Below are positions 9,028 through 18,527 of a stretch of DNA of 64,000 nt, piece by piece (the stretch's first letter is position 1; every line of letters starts with the position of its first letter). Below the pieces are notes generated by a model. The model was given only the letters and a program-made list of their open reading frames with translations. It searched no databases and was not told the origin of the DNA. Source of the stretch: Pseudomonas mandelii (lineage in GTDB: Bacteria; Pseudomonadota; Gammaproteobacteria; Pseudomonadales; Pseudomonadaceae); the NCBI RefSeq assembly GCF_006438925.1, contig NZ_RCZA01000003.1, forward strand, positions 38,241 through 102,240. The letters are read 5' to 3'. The translations under genes were made by a program, and so were the position numbers.

Positions 9028-9891
9028 TCAAGCGTTTTTACGGAAGACGAACACCAGACCGACGATGATCAGCAACATGCCAAGCATGCTCAATGCCGCC
9101 AGCCGGTTGCCGAAAATCAGGTAGTCCATCACCGCCGTTACCGCCGGCACCAGGTAAAACAGACTGGTGACATTGACCAGATTGCCCCGGGCGATCAAGC
9201 GATACAGCAGCAAGGTCGCCAGCACCGACACGACCAATCCCATCCATAACACCGGTACGATAAAACCGGTGCCGTGTTCGAAATGAAAGGGCTGGAACGG
9301 TACGAAGATCCCGCAGAGCAACAGCCCGGCCAGGTACTGCACTGGCAGCGTGCCGAGTGGATTGTCGGTGATGCGCTTCTGCATGATCGAGCCGAACGTC
9401 ATGCTCGCCAGCGCCAGCAAACCGAAGAACATCCCGGCCAACGACATACCGGCCAGACCGATGCCTTGGTAAACCACCATGACCAAGCCGGCCAAACCCA
9501 GTGCCAGACCGAACATTCTGCTGGTTGATCGCTGACGCTCCATGATCACCACCGTGAGAATGGGCTGCACGCCCATGATCGTCGCCATCACTCCCGGGGT
9601 GACTTTCAGGTCCAGGGCCAGCAGATAGAAAATCTGATAAGCCCCCAGCAACACCACGCCCGTGGCCATCGCATACAACATCGGCTTGCCGCCCTTGGGC
9701 AGCTTCAGTTTGAGCAACGGCACCAGCAGCACCAGACCGAATAGCGCGATGGCAAAGCGAAACAGTAGAAAGGCAAAGGGTGAGGCGTGAGCCAAGCCCC
9801 ATTTGGAGAAGATCGCCCCGCTGCTCCACAGCAGAACGAACAGGCTCGTGGACGCCGCCGCGAGCGCGGTGTTTTTCGAAAGGACAAACAT
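9028..9891 (-). CDS. DMT superfamily (EamA) transporter
   Basis: A 287-residue inner-membrane protein with ten hydrophobic segments in two EamA repeats. The first repeat begins TSLFVLLWSSGAIFSKWGL, a usual EamA opening; the second contains SIMQKRITDN and ends in a basic FRKNA tail. Such proteins export amino acids or other small metabolites, but the substrate cannot be inferred here. The ATG at 9891 has AGGTGG five bases upstream and is preferred over a GTG nine bases earlier. Confidence 0.88.
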   Translation of the reverse strand: MFVLSKNTALAAASTSLFVLLWSSGAIFSKWGLAHASPFAFLLFRFAIALFGLVLLVPLLKLKLPKGGKPMLYAMATGVVLLGAYQIFYLLALDLKVTPGVMATIMGVQPILTVVIMERQRSTSRMFGLALGLAGLVMVVYQGIGLAGMSLAGMFFGLLALASMTFGSIMQKRITDNPLGTLPVQYLAGLLLCGIFVPFQPFHFEHGTGFIVPVLWMGLVVSVLATLLLYRLIARGNLVNVTSLFYLVPAVTAVMDYLIFGNRLAALSMLGMLLIIVGLVFVFRKNA

Positions 9892-10460
9892 GAATACCAC
9901 CTGTAGTCAGGCAAAAAGCCAACTCAGCCGAAGCTGAAATTCAGTAGTTTTTCAGGCGGACACTTTTTAGACGGGCATGGAAACAGCAAAAAAGAAGCTG
10001 ATCAGCCCGAGAAGCCAACGCCTGGCGGTGATACGACTGCGCACACCGGTGTGCTACTGACAGGTGGGGGGTAATGACTGATCTGCGCAGGCTGTTGATT
10101 CCCGCACGGCACGACGCCAGCGTTGACCGCTGAATCGACTACCGCGTTGATGAGGGAAGCAGGCATTGGGCTGATCTTTTTTGAAGGGTAGAAAGTTGGG
10201 TTGGAAAACACCGAGCGCCGACTATAACCAGCGGGTCACATGGATTGCAATGATCTGGACAAAGGGCAACGATCTGTAGCAGCTGGCGAAGCCTGCGTTC
10301 GGCTCGGGCCGCGATCGGACGCAGCAGTCGTGAAACCTGAGCACGCTGTCTTCCTGAAACACCGCGTCGTCTGATTTCACGACTGCTGCGCAGCCGAACG
10401 CAGGCTTCGCCAGCTGCTACACAATAGGGTGTTTCGCCGGATACTTTTCTGTGTTCGGTA
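9892..10460. other. Intergenic region without a convincing gene
   Basis: About 570 bp between two minus-strand genes. Apart from the large REP-type inverted repeat at 10275-10421 I see no supported coding or RNA feature. The first 100 bases should contain the promoter of the DMT transporter gene. Confidence 0.6.
10275..10421. repeat. Paired REP-type inverted repeat
   Basis: A perfect 30-bp arm at 10275-10304, starting TGTAGCAGCTGGCGAAGC, is repeated inverted at 10392-10421. A second nested 15-bp arm (GCAGCAGTCGTGAAA at 10321 and its complement ending 10389) makes a long two-stage hairpin. This is the clover-like pair of REPs often seen between Pseudomonas genes. Confidence 0.85.
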
Positions 10461-11399
10461 TCAGCCAAACAACCAATATCCCAACAACGTCAGCACCACC
10501 ACCGCCAACACCGGCCGCAGCACGCGGTACGCCTTGGGATTGCGACGCTTCCACCGTTTGACCACACCGCTGAACTTGTCGCTGGAGTTCTTGCTCCAGG
10601 CGTAAGCCTGGTTAATTCCGCCAACACGTTCGTCATCAAGGTTCTGCGGCGCAGTCGCGCGACCGAGCAGGCCACTGACCCAGCGGTTGATGCGGGTCAT
10701 CAGGCGGTTGCTCAGCGGTCGTTCGATGTCGCAGAACAGGATGACCCGAGTCTTGTCCGTTTCGTTCTTGACCCAATGAACGTAGGTTTCGTCGAACATC
10801 ACGTCATCGCCATCACGCCAGGCGTAGACCTGACCATCGACGAAAATCCGGCAATCGTCGGAGTTCGGTGTCGACAGCCCCAAGTGATAACGCAGGGAAC
10901 CAGCGAATGGATCACGGTGCGGGTTGAGGTGGCTGCCGCCTGGCAGCAACGCGAACATGGCGCCTTTGACGTTGGGAATGCTGCTGACCAGTGCCACGGT
11001 TTTCGGGCACAGGGCTTCAGCCGATGGCAGTGGTTTGTCGTACCACTTGAGGTAAAAGCGCTTCCAGCCTTTTTTGAAGAACGATCCGAAACCGGCGTCG
11101 TTGTTCCTTTCGGCGGCGCGGATGTAACCCTCGTCGAACAAATGCATCGCTTCGTCGCGGATGACTTCCCAGTTGTCCTTGAGCACGTCCAGTTCCGGGA
11201 ACTTGCTGCGGTCCAGATAGGGTTTGGACGGCACACTGGAGAACAGGTACATTAAGGCGTTATAGGGCGCGAACAAAGCTGAATGGTTGACGAACTGACG
11301 CAGGACCGGCAATCGTGCCTTGCCGCGCAAATGCACATAGAGAGTGCTGCCGAGGAACAGCAGCAACAGCGACGCTTTCGCGGCAAGGGAAAAGGTCAT
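10461..11399 (-). CDS. lpxO: LpxO-like lipid A hydroxylase (aspartyl/asparaginyl beta-hydroxylase family)
   Basis: A 312-residue membrane-anchored Fe(II)/2-oxoglutarate dioxygenase that adds a 2-hydroxyl to a lipid A acyl chain. A hydrophobic anchor (LLLLFLGSTLYVHLRG) opens the protein. The iron site is visible as NPHRDPFAGSLRYHLGL (His and Asp) with the distal His in ETYVHWVKNET, and the 2-oxoglutarate Arg in DKTRVILF. A C-terminal helix ends VVVLTLLGYWLFG. The ATG at 11399 has AAGGAG at a good distance; a longer frame to 11423 would place that site inside the gene. It stands alone. Pseudomonads carry LpxO paralogues, and which one this is cannot be decided here. Confidence 0.88.
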   Translation of the reverse strand: MTFSLAAKASLLLLFLGSTLYVHLRGKARLPVLRQFVNHSALFAPYNALMYLFSSVPSKPYLDRSKFPELDVLKDNWEVIRDEAMHLFDEGYIRAAERNNDAGFGSFFKKGWKRFYLKWYDKPLPSAEALCPKTVALVSSIPNVKGAMFALLPGGSHLNPHRDPFAGSLRYHLGLSTPNSDDCRIFVDGQVYAWRDGDDVMFDETYVHWVKNETDKTRVILFCDIERPLSNRLMTRINRWVSGLLGRATAPQNLDDERVGGINQAYAWSKNSSDKFSGVVKRWKRRNPKAYRVLRPVLAVVVLTLLGYWLFG

Positions 11400-11609
11400 C
11401 AACAACTCCTTGATAGTAGACAACTCTGCGCAACGCCATTTACCCGACGTGGCAGCCGGCCATGATAAACATTACCGGCCTCGGGAAACACCCGTGTATC
11501 CCAACATTCAGTGTTAAGGATTGCGCAATAAAGCACTTCTTAACATAAGGTTCCTGAACGGGGGCTGACCTGAATCACCCCCTCCCACTGGATCAAAAAA
11601 TCGCAACGC

Positions 11610-12584
11610 CTATTGCTGATTCTCCTGCTCGGTAAACAGATCACTGAACAGCATGCTCGACAGGTAGCGTTCACCGGAGTCCGGCAGGATCACCACGATG
11701 GTCTTGCCCTGCATTTCCGGGGTTTCCGCCAGGCGGACGGCCACCGCCATGGCGGCGCCGCAGGAAATGCCACTCAAAATCCCTTCTTCCTGCATCAGGC
11801 GCCGGGCCATGGCCTTGGATTCTTCATCGCTGACCAACTCAACCCGATCGACCATCGACAGATCAAGATTTTTCGGCACAAAACCGGCACCAATACCCTG
11901 GATCTTGTGAGGGCTCGGCTTGATTTCTTCACCGGCCATTGCCTGGGTGATGACCGGCGACACCGCGGGCTCCACCGCCACCGAAATAATCGGTTTGCCC
12001 TGGGTATTCTTGATATACCGCGAAACCCCCGTAATGGTTCCACCCGTTCCGACCCCTGCCACCAGTACGTCGACGGCACCGTCGGTGTCGTTCCAGATTT
12101 CCGGACCGGTCGTTTTTTCGTGGATGGCCGGGTTGGCCGGGTTTTCAAACTGCGACGGCATGAAGTAGGCAGCCGGGTCGCTGGCGACAATTTCAGCAGC
12201 CTTCTCGATTGCTCCTTTCATGCCCTTGGCCGGTTCGGTCAGTACCAGTTCGGCCCCCAGTGCCTTGAGCACTTTGCGTCGCTCGATACTCATGGACGCC
12301 GGCATGGTCAGCATCAGCTTGTAACCGCGAGCCGCAGCGACGAACGCCAGGCCGATACCGGTATTGCCTGAGGTCGGTTCGACGATGGTCATGCCAGGCT
12401 TGAGTTTGCCGGTGCTTTCGGCGTCCCAGATCATGCTTGCACCGATCCGGCACTTGACCGAGTAACCGGGGTTACGCCCTTCGATCTTGGCCAGGATGGT
12501 CACGCCGCGCGGGGCGATACGGTTGATCTGCACCAGCGGTGTATTGCCGATGGAATGGGCGTTGTCAGCGTAGATACGGCTCAT
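11610..12584 (-). CDS. cysK: Cysteine synthase A (O-acetylserine sulfhydrylase)
   Basis: A 324-residue PLP enzyme that makes cysteine from O-acetylserine and sulfide. The PLP lysine is Lys44 in YSVKCRIG, the substrate loop is [10 protein letters not shown] (near 70), the phosphate-binding glycine loop is [10 protein letters not shown], and the C-terminal PLP-contacting segment is [12 protein letters not shown]. All key residues are present and the length fits CysK rather than CysM. It is monocistronic and divergent from the DUF748 gene. Confidence 0.95.
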   Translation of the reverse strand: MSRIYADNAHSIGNTPLVQINRIAPRGVTILAKIEGRNPGYSVKCRIGASMIWDAESTGKLKPGMTIVEPTSGNTGIGLAFVAAARGYKLMLTMPASMSIERRKVLKALGAELVLTEPAKGMKGAIEKAAEIVASDPAAYFMPSQFENPANPAIHEKTTGPEIWNDTDGAVDVLVAGVGTGGTITGVSRYIKNTQGKPIISVAVEPAVSPVITQAMAGEEIKPSPHKIQGIGAGFVPKNLDLSMVDRVELVSDEESKAMARRLMQEEGILSGISCGAAMAVAVRLAETPEMQGKTIVVILPDSGERYLSSMLFSDLFTEQENQQ

Positions 12585-12710
12585 GGCTGGGTCCTTATAC
12601 AGCGTTAAATAAGCTCTCCAAGGTATGCCTGTTGCCCTTGATCGTCCAGTCAGTCGAACGTCCCGTAACCGCAGCAGTCAATCGTTGTACAACGCCAGAG
12701 ATTTGCCATC

Positions 12711-13787
12711 ATGAAACGCAGATACAGTTGGCCCCTGTGGACCCTCGCCGGCCTCGTTGTGCTGCTGATTGCCCTGCACATCGCCCTGCCCTACATGGTG
12801 CGCGACTACTTGAATGACAAGTTGGCGAACATGGGCGACTACCGTGGCCAGATCACTGATGTGGACCTGGCCCTGTGGCGCGGAGCGTACAAAATCAACG
12901 GGCTGAAAATCGTCAAGGTCGTGGGCAAGGTCCCGGTGCCTTTCGTCAACGCGCCGCTGATCGATCTTTCCGTCAGTTGGCACTCGCTCTGGTACGACCA
13001 CGCCGTCGTGGCCAAGGTGCAGTTCTTCAAACCCGAGGTGAACTTCGTCGATGGCGGCGCCAACAAGCAAAACTCCCAGACCGGTCAGGGCACCGACTGG
13101 CGTGCGCAGTTGAGCAAACTGGCACCCATTACCTTGAACGAAGTGCGGATCAACGATGGCAAGATCAGTTTCCGCAACTTCAACTCCAAGCCCCCCGTGA
13201 ACATGAACGCCACTCAGGTCAACGCCAGCATTTACAACCTGACCAACGTGGTCGACACCAAAGGCAAACGCGACGCTCGCTTCGACGGCAAGGCGCTGCT
13301 GCTCGGGCACGCACCACTGGAAACCACCGCCACCTTCGACCCTTTTAGCAACTTTGAAGATTTCGAGTTCCGCCTGCGGGCCAAAGACATCGAGCTCAAA
13401 CGCATGAACGACTTTGCCTCCGCCTATGGCAAGTTCGACTTCAATGCAGGTCACGGTGATGTGGTCATTGAAGCGCAGGCTAAAAAAGCTCAATTAACGG
13501 GTTACATCAAACCACTGCTGAAAGACGTCGACGTGTTCAATTGGCAGCAGGACGTCGAGAACAAGGACAAAGGGATTTTCCGCTCCATTTGGGAGGCCAT
13601 CGTCGGCGGCTCCGAAACGGTGCTGAAAAACCAGGGCAAGAACCAGTTTGCGACTCGCGTGGAACTGAGCGGCAATGTGCATCGCCGAGATATCAGCGCC
13701 TTCGAGGCTTTTTTGCAGATTTTACGCAACGGCTTCATCCAGGCCTTCAATGCCCAATACGAACGGCCCAAGCCGGACGCCGGTTAA
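12711..13787 (+). CDS. DUF748 (AsmA-like) membrane-anchored protein
   Basis: A 358-residue protein with one N-terminal membrane segment (about residues 9-30, TLAGLVVLLIALHIALPYMV) and a large periplasmic part rich in beta pattern. Segments such as LINDGKISFRNF-like VRINDGKISFRNFNSKPP and the repeated blocks describing layers of beta strands are typical of DUF748, a relative of the AsmA/TamB bridge proteins of the envelope. Its exact role is unknown. It ends within the stop of the convergent DUF2442 gene. Confidence 0.8.
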   Translation: MKRRYSWPLWTLAGLVVLLIALHIALPYMVRDYLNDKLANMGDYRGQITDVDLALWRGAYKINGLKIVKVVGKVPVPFVNAPLIDLSVSWHSLWYDHAVVAKVQFFKPEVNFVDGGANKQNSQTGQGTDWRAQLSKLAPITLNEVRINDGKISFRNFNSKPPVNMNATQVNASIYNLTNVVDTKGKRDARFDGKALLLGHAPLETTATFDPFSNFEDFEFRLRAKDIELKRMNDFASAYGKFDFNAGHGDVVIEAQAKKAQLTGYIKPLLKDVDVFNWQQDVENKDKGIFRSIWEAIVGGSETVLKNQGKNQFATRVELSGNVHRRDISAFEAFLQILRNGFIQAFNAQYERPKPDAG

Positions 13788-14278
13788 GGCTTGCGTGTGA
13801 CGGTGTAACGACCGGTTTCTTCCGCCGCCCTCGCCGGGTTCAATTGCCGCTGCAAGAAGTCCCAGCCCAGGCAGGCCAGTGCCAGCGATCGCGGAACGGC
13901 TTCACGACCACTGCTGTAACGCGTAATGCTGCGGGCGCTGACCCCCAACGCTTCGGCCGCCTGATTGAGCGGCAACCCGGTGCGAGCGCGCCAGTCGATG
14001 AAGATCCGGGTGTTTTCGTCCAACGCATTTTGTGCGAGAGCATCCAGATAAAGGGTGTCTGCACCGATCTGGATATCCAGTTCGGGCCACTCAACACTCC
14101 AGCCATCGTCGCCCAGGGAGGCCCCTTCGAAAGCGCCAGCCTCCAGCAATGGCTGCAATCCTGGGTAGGCACGCAGGTCCCGACTCAAATCGAGGTTCAG
14201 TTGCTGACCGTCGATAAAGGTCAGCATAAGGCGGTGATCCGGCAACGCCTGCACGGACGACAGCCGTGGTCGTTTCAT
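13784..14278 (-). CDS. DUF2442 protein with C-terminal helix-turn-helix (antitoxin-like)
   Basis: A 164-residue protein. The N-terminal 80 residues match DUF2442 (LMLTFIDGQQLNLDLSRDL, then GWSVEWPELDIQIGADTLY). The C-terminal part holds a helix-turn-helix, LPLNQAAEALGVSARSITRYSSGREAVPR, so it can probably bind DNA. The ATG at 14278 overlaps the stop of the DUF4160 gene (ATGA), making a coupled pair. DUF4160/DUF2442 pairs are often listed as candidate toxin-antitoxin modules, with the DNA-binding partner as antitoxin and autorepressor; that role is inference here. Confidence 0.8.
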   Translation of the reverse strand: MKRPRLSSVQALPDHRLMLTFIDGQQLNLDLSRDLRAYPGLQPLLEAGAFEGASLGDDGWSVEWPELDIQIGADTLYLDALAQNALDENTRIFIDWRARTGLPLNQAAEALGVSARSITRYSSGREAVPRSLALACLGWDFLQRQLNPARAAEETGRYTVTRKP

Positions 14279-14505
14279 GGGTAACATCGTTTCCAATCCT
14301 CCAGCAATTGCACCTGATGGGCCCTGACCCACTCCAGCGCTTCCTTGATAATCAGCGGCGGCGCCTTGCCCACCATCACTTCGATGGTTTCCAGGCTGAG
14401 CATGACGTCCAGCCCGCCACCGGTCAGGTGCACATGGGGCGGCGGATGATCCTTCTCACGCAACTGAATGCGGTACGTATCGCGAAATCGGTATTTAGTA
14501 GACAT
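14275..14505 (-). CDS. DUF4160 protein (possible toxin partner)
   Basis: A 76-residue protein with the DUF4160 signature IQLREKDHPPPHVHLTGG (residues about 14-31). It is the first gene of a two-gene operon with the DUF2442-HTH protein. The ATG at 14505 was chosen because the conserved domain begins directly after it; a TTG start at 14541 would translate through a perfect palindrome. No activity is proven for this family. Confidence 0.78.
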   Translation of the reverse strand: MSTKYRFRDTYRIQLREKDHPPPHVHLTGGGLDVMLSLETIEVMVGKAPPLIIKEALEWVRAHQVQLLEDWKRCYP

Positions 14506-14514
14506 GTGCCGCAA

Positions 14515-14537
14515 GCTATCGCCAAAATGGCGATAGC
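14515..14537. promoter_or_regulatory. Perfect palindrome upstream of the DUF4160/DUF2442 pair
   Basis: GCTATCGCCA-AAA-TGGCGATAGC is a perfect 10-bp inverted repeat with a 3-base centre, ending 9 bp before the DUF4160 start codon. Its place and symmetry fit an operator for the HTH-containing DUF2442 protein. It could also act as an RNA hairpin in the leader. Confidence 0.6.
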
Positions 14538-14707
14538 TCAATACTGGCTAGCGGCCGAGACTGAGTCAAGATGTGACGCCCCATTCAGAGACTGAATAAG
14601 CCGTCTGCGTTCACAGTCGACCGGGCACCGCGTTATAGTCGGGTACTACAATTATTGCGCCCCGCCCTGCCTCGTTCAGGTCGGCGTTACCGTTCGAGGA
14701 TTAGCAG

Positions 14708-15553
14708 ATGAAGTTCGAAGGCACCCCGGCCTACGTCGCCACCGATGACCTGAAGCTGGCGGTCAACGCCGCCATCACCCTGGAGCGTCCGCTGCTGGTC
14801 AAGGGCGAGCCGGGCACCGGTAAAACCATGCTCGCCGAGCAACTGGCCGAGTCCTTCGGCGCCAAATTGATCACCTGGCACATCAAGTCCACCACCAAGG
14901 CGCATCAGGGCCTGTACGAGTACGACGCGGTCAGCCGTCTGCGCGACTCGCAACTGGGAACGGAAAAGGTTCACGACGTTCGCAACTACCTGAAAAAGGG
15001 CAAGCTTTGGGAAGCGTTTGAATCCGAAGAGCGGGTGATCCTGCTGATCGACGAAATTGACAAGGCCGACATCGAGTTCCCGAACGACTTGCTGCAAGAA
15101 CTCGACAAGATGGAGTTCTACGTTTACGAGATCGACGAGACCATCAAGGCCAAGAAACGCCCGATCATCATCATTACCTCCAACAACGAGAAAGAGCTGC
15201 CGGACGCCTTCCTGCGCCGTTGCTTCTTCCACTACATCGCGTTCCCCGACCGCGTCACGCTGCAGAAAATCGTCGACGTGCACTACCCGAACATCAAGAA
15301 AGACCTGGTCAGCGAAGCGCTGGACGTGTTCTTCGACGTGCGCAAGGTGCCGGGCTTGAAAAAGAAGCCATCGACCTCCGAACTGGTGGACTGGCTGAAG
15401 CTGCTGATGGCCGACAACATCGGCGAAGCGGTACTGCGCGAGCGCGATCCGACCAAGGCTATTCCGCCGCTGGCAGGCGCGTTGGTGAAGAACGAACAGG
15501 ACGTGCAATTGCTCGAACGTCTGGCGTTCATGAGCCGTCGCGGCACTCGCTGA
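14708..15553 (+). CDS. MoxR-type AAA+ ATPase
   Basis: A 281-residue MoxR-family ATPase. Walker A is GEPGTGKTML (about 37-46), Walker B is VILLIDEIDKAD (about 113-124), sensor 1 lies in IIIITSNNEKELPDAF, and the arginine finger is in LRRCFFHY. MoxR proteins work as chaperones with VWA-domain partners, often loading metals or cofactors. The VWA partner is encoded 33 bp downstream, so the two form a complex in all likelihood. The client is unknown. Confidence 0.93.
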   Translation: MKFEGTPAYVATDDLKLAVNAAITLERPLLVKGEPGTGKTMLAEQLAESFGAKLITWHIKSTTKAHQGLYEYDAVSRLRDSQLGTEKVHDVRNYLKKGKLWEAFESEERVILLIDEIDKADIEFPNDLLQELDKMEFYVYEIDETIKAKKRPIIIITSNNEKELPDAFLRRCFFHYIAFPDRVTLQKIVDVHYPNIKKDLVSEALDVFFDVRKVPGLKKKPSTSELVDWLKLLMADNIGEAVLRERDPTKAIPPLAGALVKNEQDVQLLERLAFMSRRGTR

Positions 15554-15586
15554 TCCCTCTGTTTAACAAGATAGAGGGCGATAGCC

Positions 15587-16765
15587 ATGCTGCTTAACCT
15601 GTTCAATGAAATGCGCGCAGCCAAAGTACCAGTCTCGGTACGGGAGCTGCTGGACCTGATCAACGCGCTGAAACAGCGCGTGACCTTCGCCGACATGGAC
15701 GAGTTTTATTACCTGTCCCGGGCGATTCTGGTGAAGGACGAAAAGCATTTCGACAAATTTGACCGGGCCTTCGGTGCCTATTTCAACGGCCTGGAAAAAC
15801 TCGACGACCACCTTCAGGCCTTGATCCCGGAAGACTGGCTGCGCAAGGAGTTCGAACGTTCCCTGTCCGACGAAGAGCGGGCGGCGATCCAGTCCCTCGG
15901 CGGCCTGGACAAGCTGATCGAAGAGTTCAAGAAACGCCTCGAAGAACAGAAAGAACGCCATGCCGGCGGTAACAAGTGGATCGGCACTGGCGGCACCAGC
16001 CCATTCGGCTCGGGCGGCTTCAACCCGGAAGGCATTCGCGTCGGCGATGCCGGCAAACGCCAGGGCAAAGCGGTCAAGGTCTGGGATCAGCGCGAGTACA
16101 AGAACCTCGACGATTCGGTCGAGCTGGGCACGCGCAACATCAAGGTCGCCCTGCGGCGGTTGCGTAAATTCGCTCGCCAGGGCGCGGCGGAAGAATTGGA
16201 CATCGATGGCACCATCGACCACACCGCCCGCGATGCCGGGCTGCTGAACATCCAGATGCGACCCGAGCGGCGCAACACCGTCAAGTTGTTGCTGCTGTTC
16301 GACATCGGCGGCTCGATGGACGCCCACGTGAAGATCTGCGAAGAGCTGTTCTCGGCCTGCAAGACCGAGTTCAAGCACCTGGAGTACTTCTACTTCCATA
16401 ACTTCGTTTATGAATCGGTGTGGAAGAACAATATGCGCCGCACGTCCGAGCGCACCTCGACCCAGGACCTGCTGCACAAATACGGTGCCGACTACAAAGT
16501 GATCTTCATCGGTGACGCCGCCATGGCGCCGTACGAAATCACCCAGGCCGGCGGCAGCGTCGAGCATTGGAACGAAGAAGCGGGTTATGTGTGGATGCAG
16601 CGGTTCATGGAGAAGTACAAGAAGGTCATCTGGATCAACCCGTATCCGAAAGATACGTGGGGCTATACGTCGTCGACCAACATTGTGCGGGACTTGATTA
16701 ACGACCAGATGTATCCGTTGACGTTGCGGGGGTTGGAGGAAGGGATGCGGTTTCTTTCCAAATAA
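15587..16765 (+). CDS. VWA domain protein (CoxE/YehP-like), MoxR partner
   Basis: A 392-residue protein paired with the MoxR ATPase. The N-terminal half is helical with an extended charged coiled-coil-like segment (LIEEFKKRLEEQKERH) and a glycine-rich linker. The C-terminal half is a von Willebrand A domain starting VKLLLLFDIGGSMDAHV; the MIDAS motif reads DIGGS, with Gly where the classic DxSxS has Ser. MRRTSERTSTQDLL and VIFIGDAAMAP supply the remaining MIDAS loops. The pair is widespread in proteobacteria without a known client. Confidence 0.9.
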   Translation: MLLNLFNEMRAAKVPVSVRELLDLINALKQRVTFADMDEFYYLSRAILVKDEKHFDKFDRAFGAYFNGLEKLDDHLQALIPEDWLRKEFERSLSDEERAAIQSLGGLDKLIEEFKKRLEEQKERHAGGNKWIGTGGTSPFGSGGFNPEGIRVGDAGKRQGKAVKVWDQREYKNLDDSVELGTRNIKVALRRLRKFARQGAAEELDIDGTIDHTARDAGLLNIQMRPERRNTVKLLLLFDIGGSMDAHVKICEELFSACKTEFKHLEYFYFHNFVYESVWKNNMRRTSERTSTQDLLHKYGADYKVIFIGDAAMAPYEITQAGGSVEHWNEEAGYVWMQRFMEKYKKVIWINPYPKDTWGYTSSTNIVRDLINDQMYPLTLRGLEEGMRFLSK

Positions 16766-16790
16766 TCTCTGTTGGCTGGTCTGACGCTAT

Positions 16791-16877
16791 CGCGAGCAGG
16801 CTCGCTCCCACAGTTGATCTCCAGCGGACACATTATTTGTGTACGACCAAAATCCAATGTGGGAGCGGGCCTGCTCC
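16791..16877. repeat. Paired REP hairpins
   Basis: CGCGAGCAGGCTCGCTCCCACA at 16791 faces an inverted, slightly diverged copy TGTGGGAGCGGGCCTGCTCC ending 16877, in the gap between the VWA and pxpC genes. Confidence 0.85.
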
Positions 16878-16899
16878 GGGCGGCGTTCCGACGAAGCTT

Positions 16900-17826
16900 T
16901 TAGCGGCCTAAAAACCGGCGTAGATACTCGACTTGCTCCCGATGCGCGACATCCTGCACCACCGGTTTCAACCGTACCCGCGTCCCCGGCAGACACTGCG
17001 CCAATCGCGCCAGCGCCAACGGCGTCAAGGCGCCCAATCGCGGATAGCCACCAATGGTCTGCCGATCATTGAGCAACACAATCGGCTGCCCGTCCGGCGG
17101 CACCTGAACCGCACCCAGCGGGATGCCTTCGGAAATCATCGGTTTACCCTGATACTGCAACGCCGTTCCCAGCAAGCGGATGCCCATCCGGTCGGCACGG
17201 CTGTCGAGGGTCCAGACGCTGTTGAACGCGTCAAACGAACTCTGTCCACTGAACTCGCCAATCTGGGCACCGAGCACCAGGTCCAGTGGCGCGTTGAGTT
17301 TGAAATCCGGCACCTGTTCGGGCGCCAACGCCCGCAGCAACAGCAGCGAGCTCCCCGAATAGCTCAACTGCGCGTCTTTGACCAACGGCCGGCCCATGCC
17401 ATCCAGCCCGCCGAGTTCCTCACGGACCACCGTTGCGCTGCTGCCCAACACCTTTGGCGCATCAAATCCGCCCGGGGCTGCCAAATAAGCCCGGGCCCCA
17501 AGCAGCGGTTGAGTGAATTGCAATTGCTGACCTTTGTTCAGCCTGAAACTGCGCCACGGTGCCAACGCCTCGCCATCCACCTGCGCCCCCAGATCCGCCC
17601 CGGCCAACGCCAGCACGCAATCCTCTTCGGCAACGACGGTGAACCCGCCCAGGGTGATTTCAATCACCGGTGCATCCAGGCCATTGCCCAGCAACCAATT
17701 AGCCCACGACATCGATCGCCAATCCGCCGCCCCACCCTGGGTCACGCCCAGATGCCGCACGCCAAAACGGCCAGCATCCTGCAACAGGCACAGCGGTGTA
17801 CTCGCTTCTATTGATAGACGGCTCAT
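16900..17826 (-). CDS. pxpC: 5-oxoprolinase subunit C (biotin-dependent carboxyltransferase-like)
   Basis: A 308-residue subunit of the PxpABC 5-oxoprolinase, which uses ATP to open pyroglutamate to glutamate. It has the AHS2 / KipA-like fold: LQDAGRFGVRHLGVTQGGAAD near the start and GIPLGAVQVPPDGQPIVLLNDRQTIGGYP near residue 235-263. Its ATG overlaps the pxpB stop. Gene order A-B-C with overlapping ends marks one translationally coupled operon. Confidence 0.92.
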   Translation of the reverse strand: MSRLSIEASTPLCLLQDAGRFGVRHLGVTQGGAADWRSMSWANWLLGNGLDAPVIEITLGGFTVVAEEDCVLALAGADLGAQVDGEALAPWRSFRLNKGQQLQFTQPLLGARAYLAAPGGFDAPKVLGSSATVVREELGGLDGMGRPLVKDAQLSYSGSSLLLLRALAPEQVPDFKLNAPLDLVLGAQIGEFSGQSSFDAFNSVWTLDSRADRMGIRLLGTALQYQGKPMISEGIPLGAVQVPPDGQPIVLLNDRQTIGGYPRLGALTPLALARLAQCLPGTRVRLKPVVQDVAHREQVEYLRRFLGR

Positions 17827-18527
17827 GCCTGCGCCTCCAACGGCGTGTCATCACCGCCCAGATTGATGAATTCGGCATGGCTGACGGCTTCGAAGCGCAC
17901 CGTGTCGCCCGGTTGCATCAGGCTGTAGCCGTCGCGTTCGCGGTCGAACAATTTGGCCGGGGTGCGGCCGATCAGATTCCAGCCACCGGGGGACACCACC
18001 GGGTAAGCGGCCGTTTGGCGTTCGGCGATGCCGACACTGCCGGCGGCTACCTTTTTACGCGGAGTGTTCAGACGCGGCGCCGCCAGCGCTTCTTCCACCA
18101 GCCCCATGAAGGCGAAACCCGGTGCGAAACCCAATGCAAACACCTGATATTCGCGCCAGCTGTGGCGGCGGATCACTTCATCCACGGCCAATCCGCTGCG
18201 CTGGGACAACAGGCTCAACTCCGGGCCAACGCTCAAGTCATACCAGACCGGCAACACATGACATTTGCCGCGGGTACAGGCGTTGGGCGACAGATCGATC
18301 AAGGCCTCAGCGATCAGCTCCCGAGCCTGGGCCGGACTCAACGCGGTCAGATCGTAATGCACCATCAATGTCGTATAAGACGGCACCAGATCGATCAGAT
18401 GCCCGGCGAACGCAGCACGCAGACTTTCACTGGCGGCGAGCATCCATGGCATGTTGGCCTCGCTGATCTCATCAAACAGACGGACCATCAAGCAATCCAG
18501 CGCCACCACTTCCACCCGCAGGTTCAT
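17823..18527 (-). CDS. pxpB: 5-oxoprolinase subunit B (KipI-like)
   Basis: A 234-residue subunit of the 5-oxoprolinase, AHS1 / KipI-like. Family signatures: [13 protein letters not shown] near the start, [13 protein letters not shown], the block [23 protein letters not shown], and [15 protein letters not shown] near the end. It overlaps pxpA and pxpC by 4 bp on each side (ATGA). Confidence 0.92.
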   Translation of the reverse strand: MNLRVEVVALDCLMVRLFDEISEANMPWMLAASESLRAAFAGHLIDLVPSYTTLMVHYDLTALSPAQARELIAEALIDLSPNACTRGKCHVLPVWYDLSVGPELSLLSQRSGLAVDEVIRRHSWREYQVFALGFAPGFAFMGLVEEALAAPRLNTPRKKVAAGSVGIAERQTAAYPVVSPGGWNLIGRTPAKLFDRERDGYSLMQPGDTVRFEAVSHAEFINLGGDDTPLEAQA

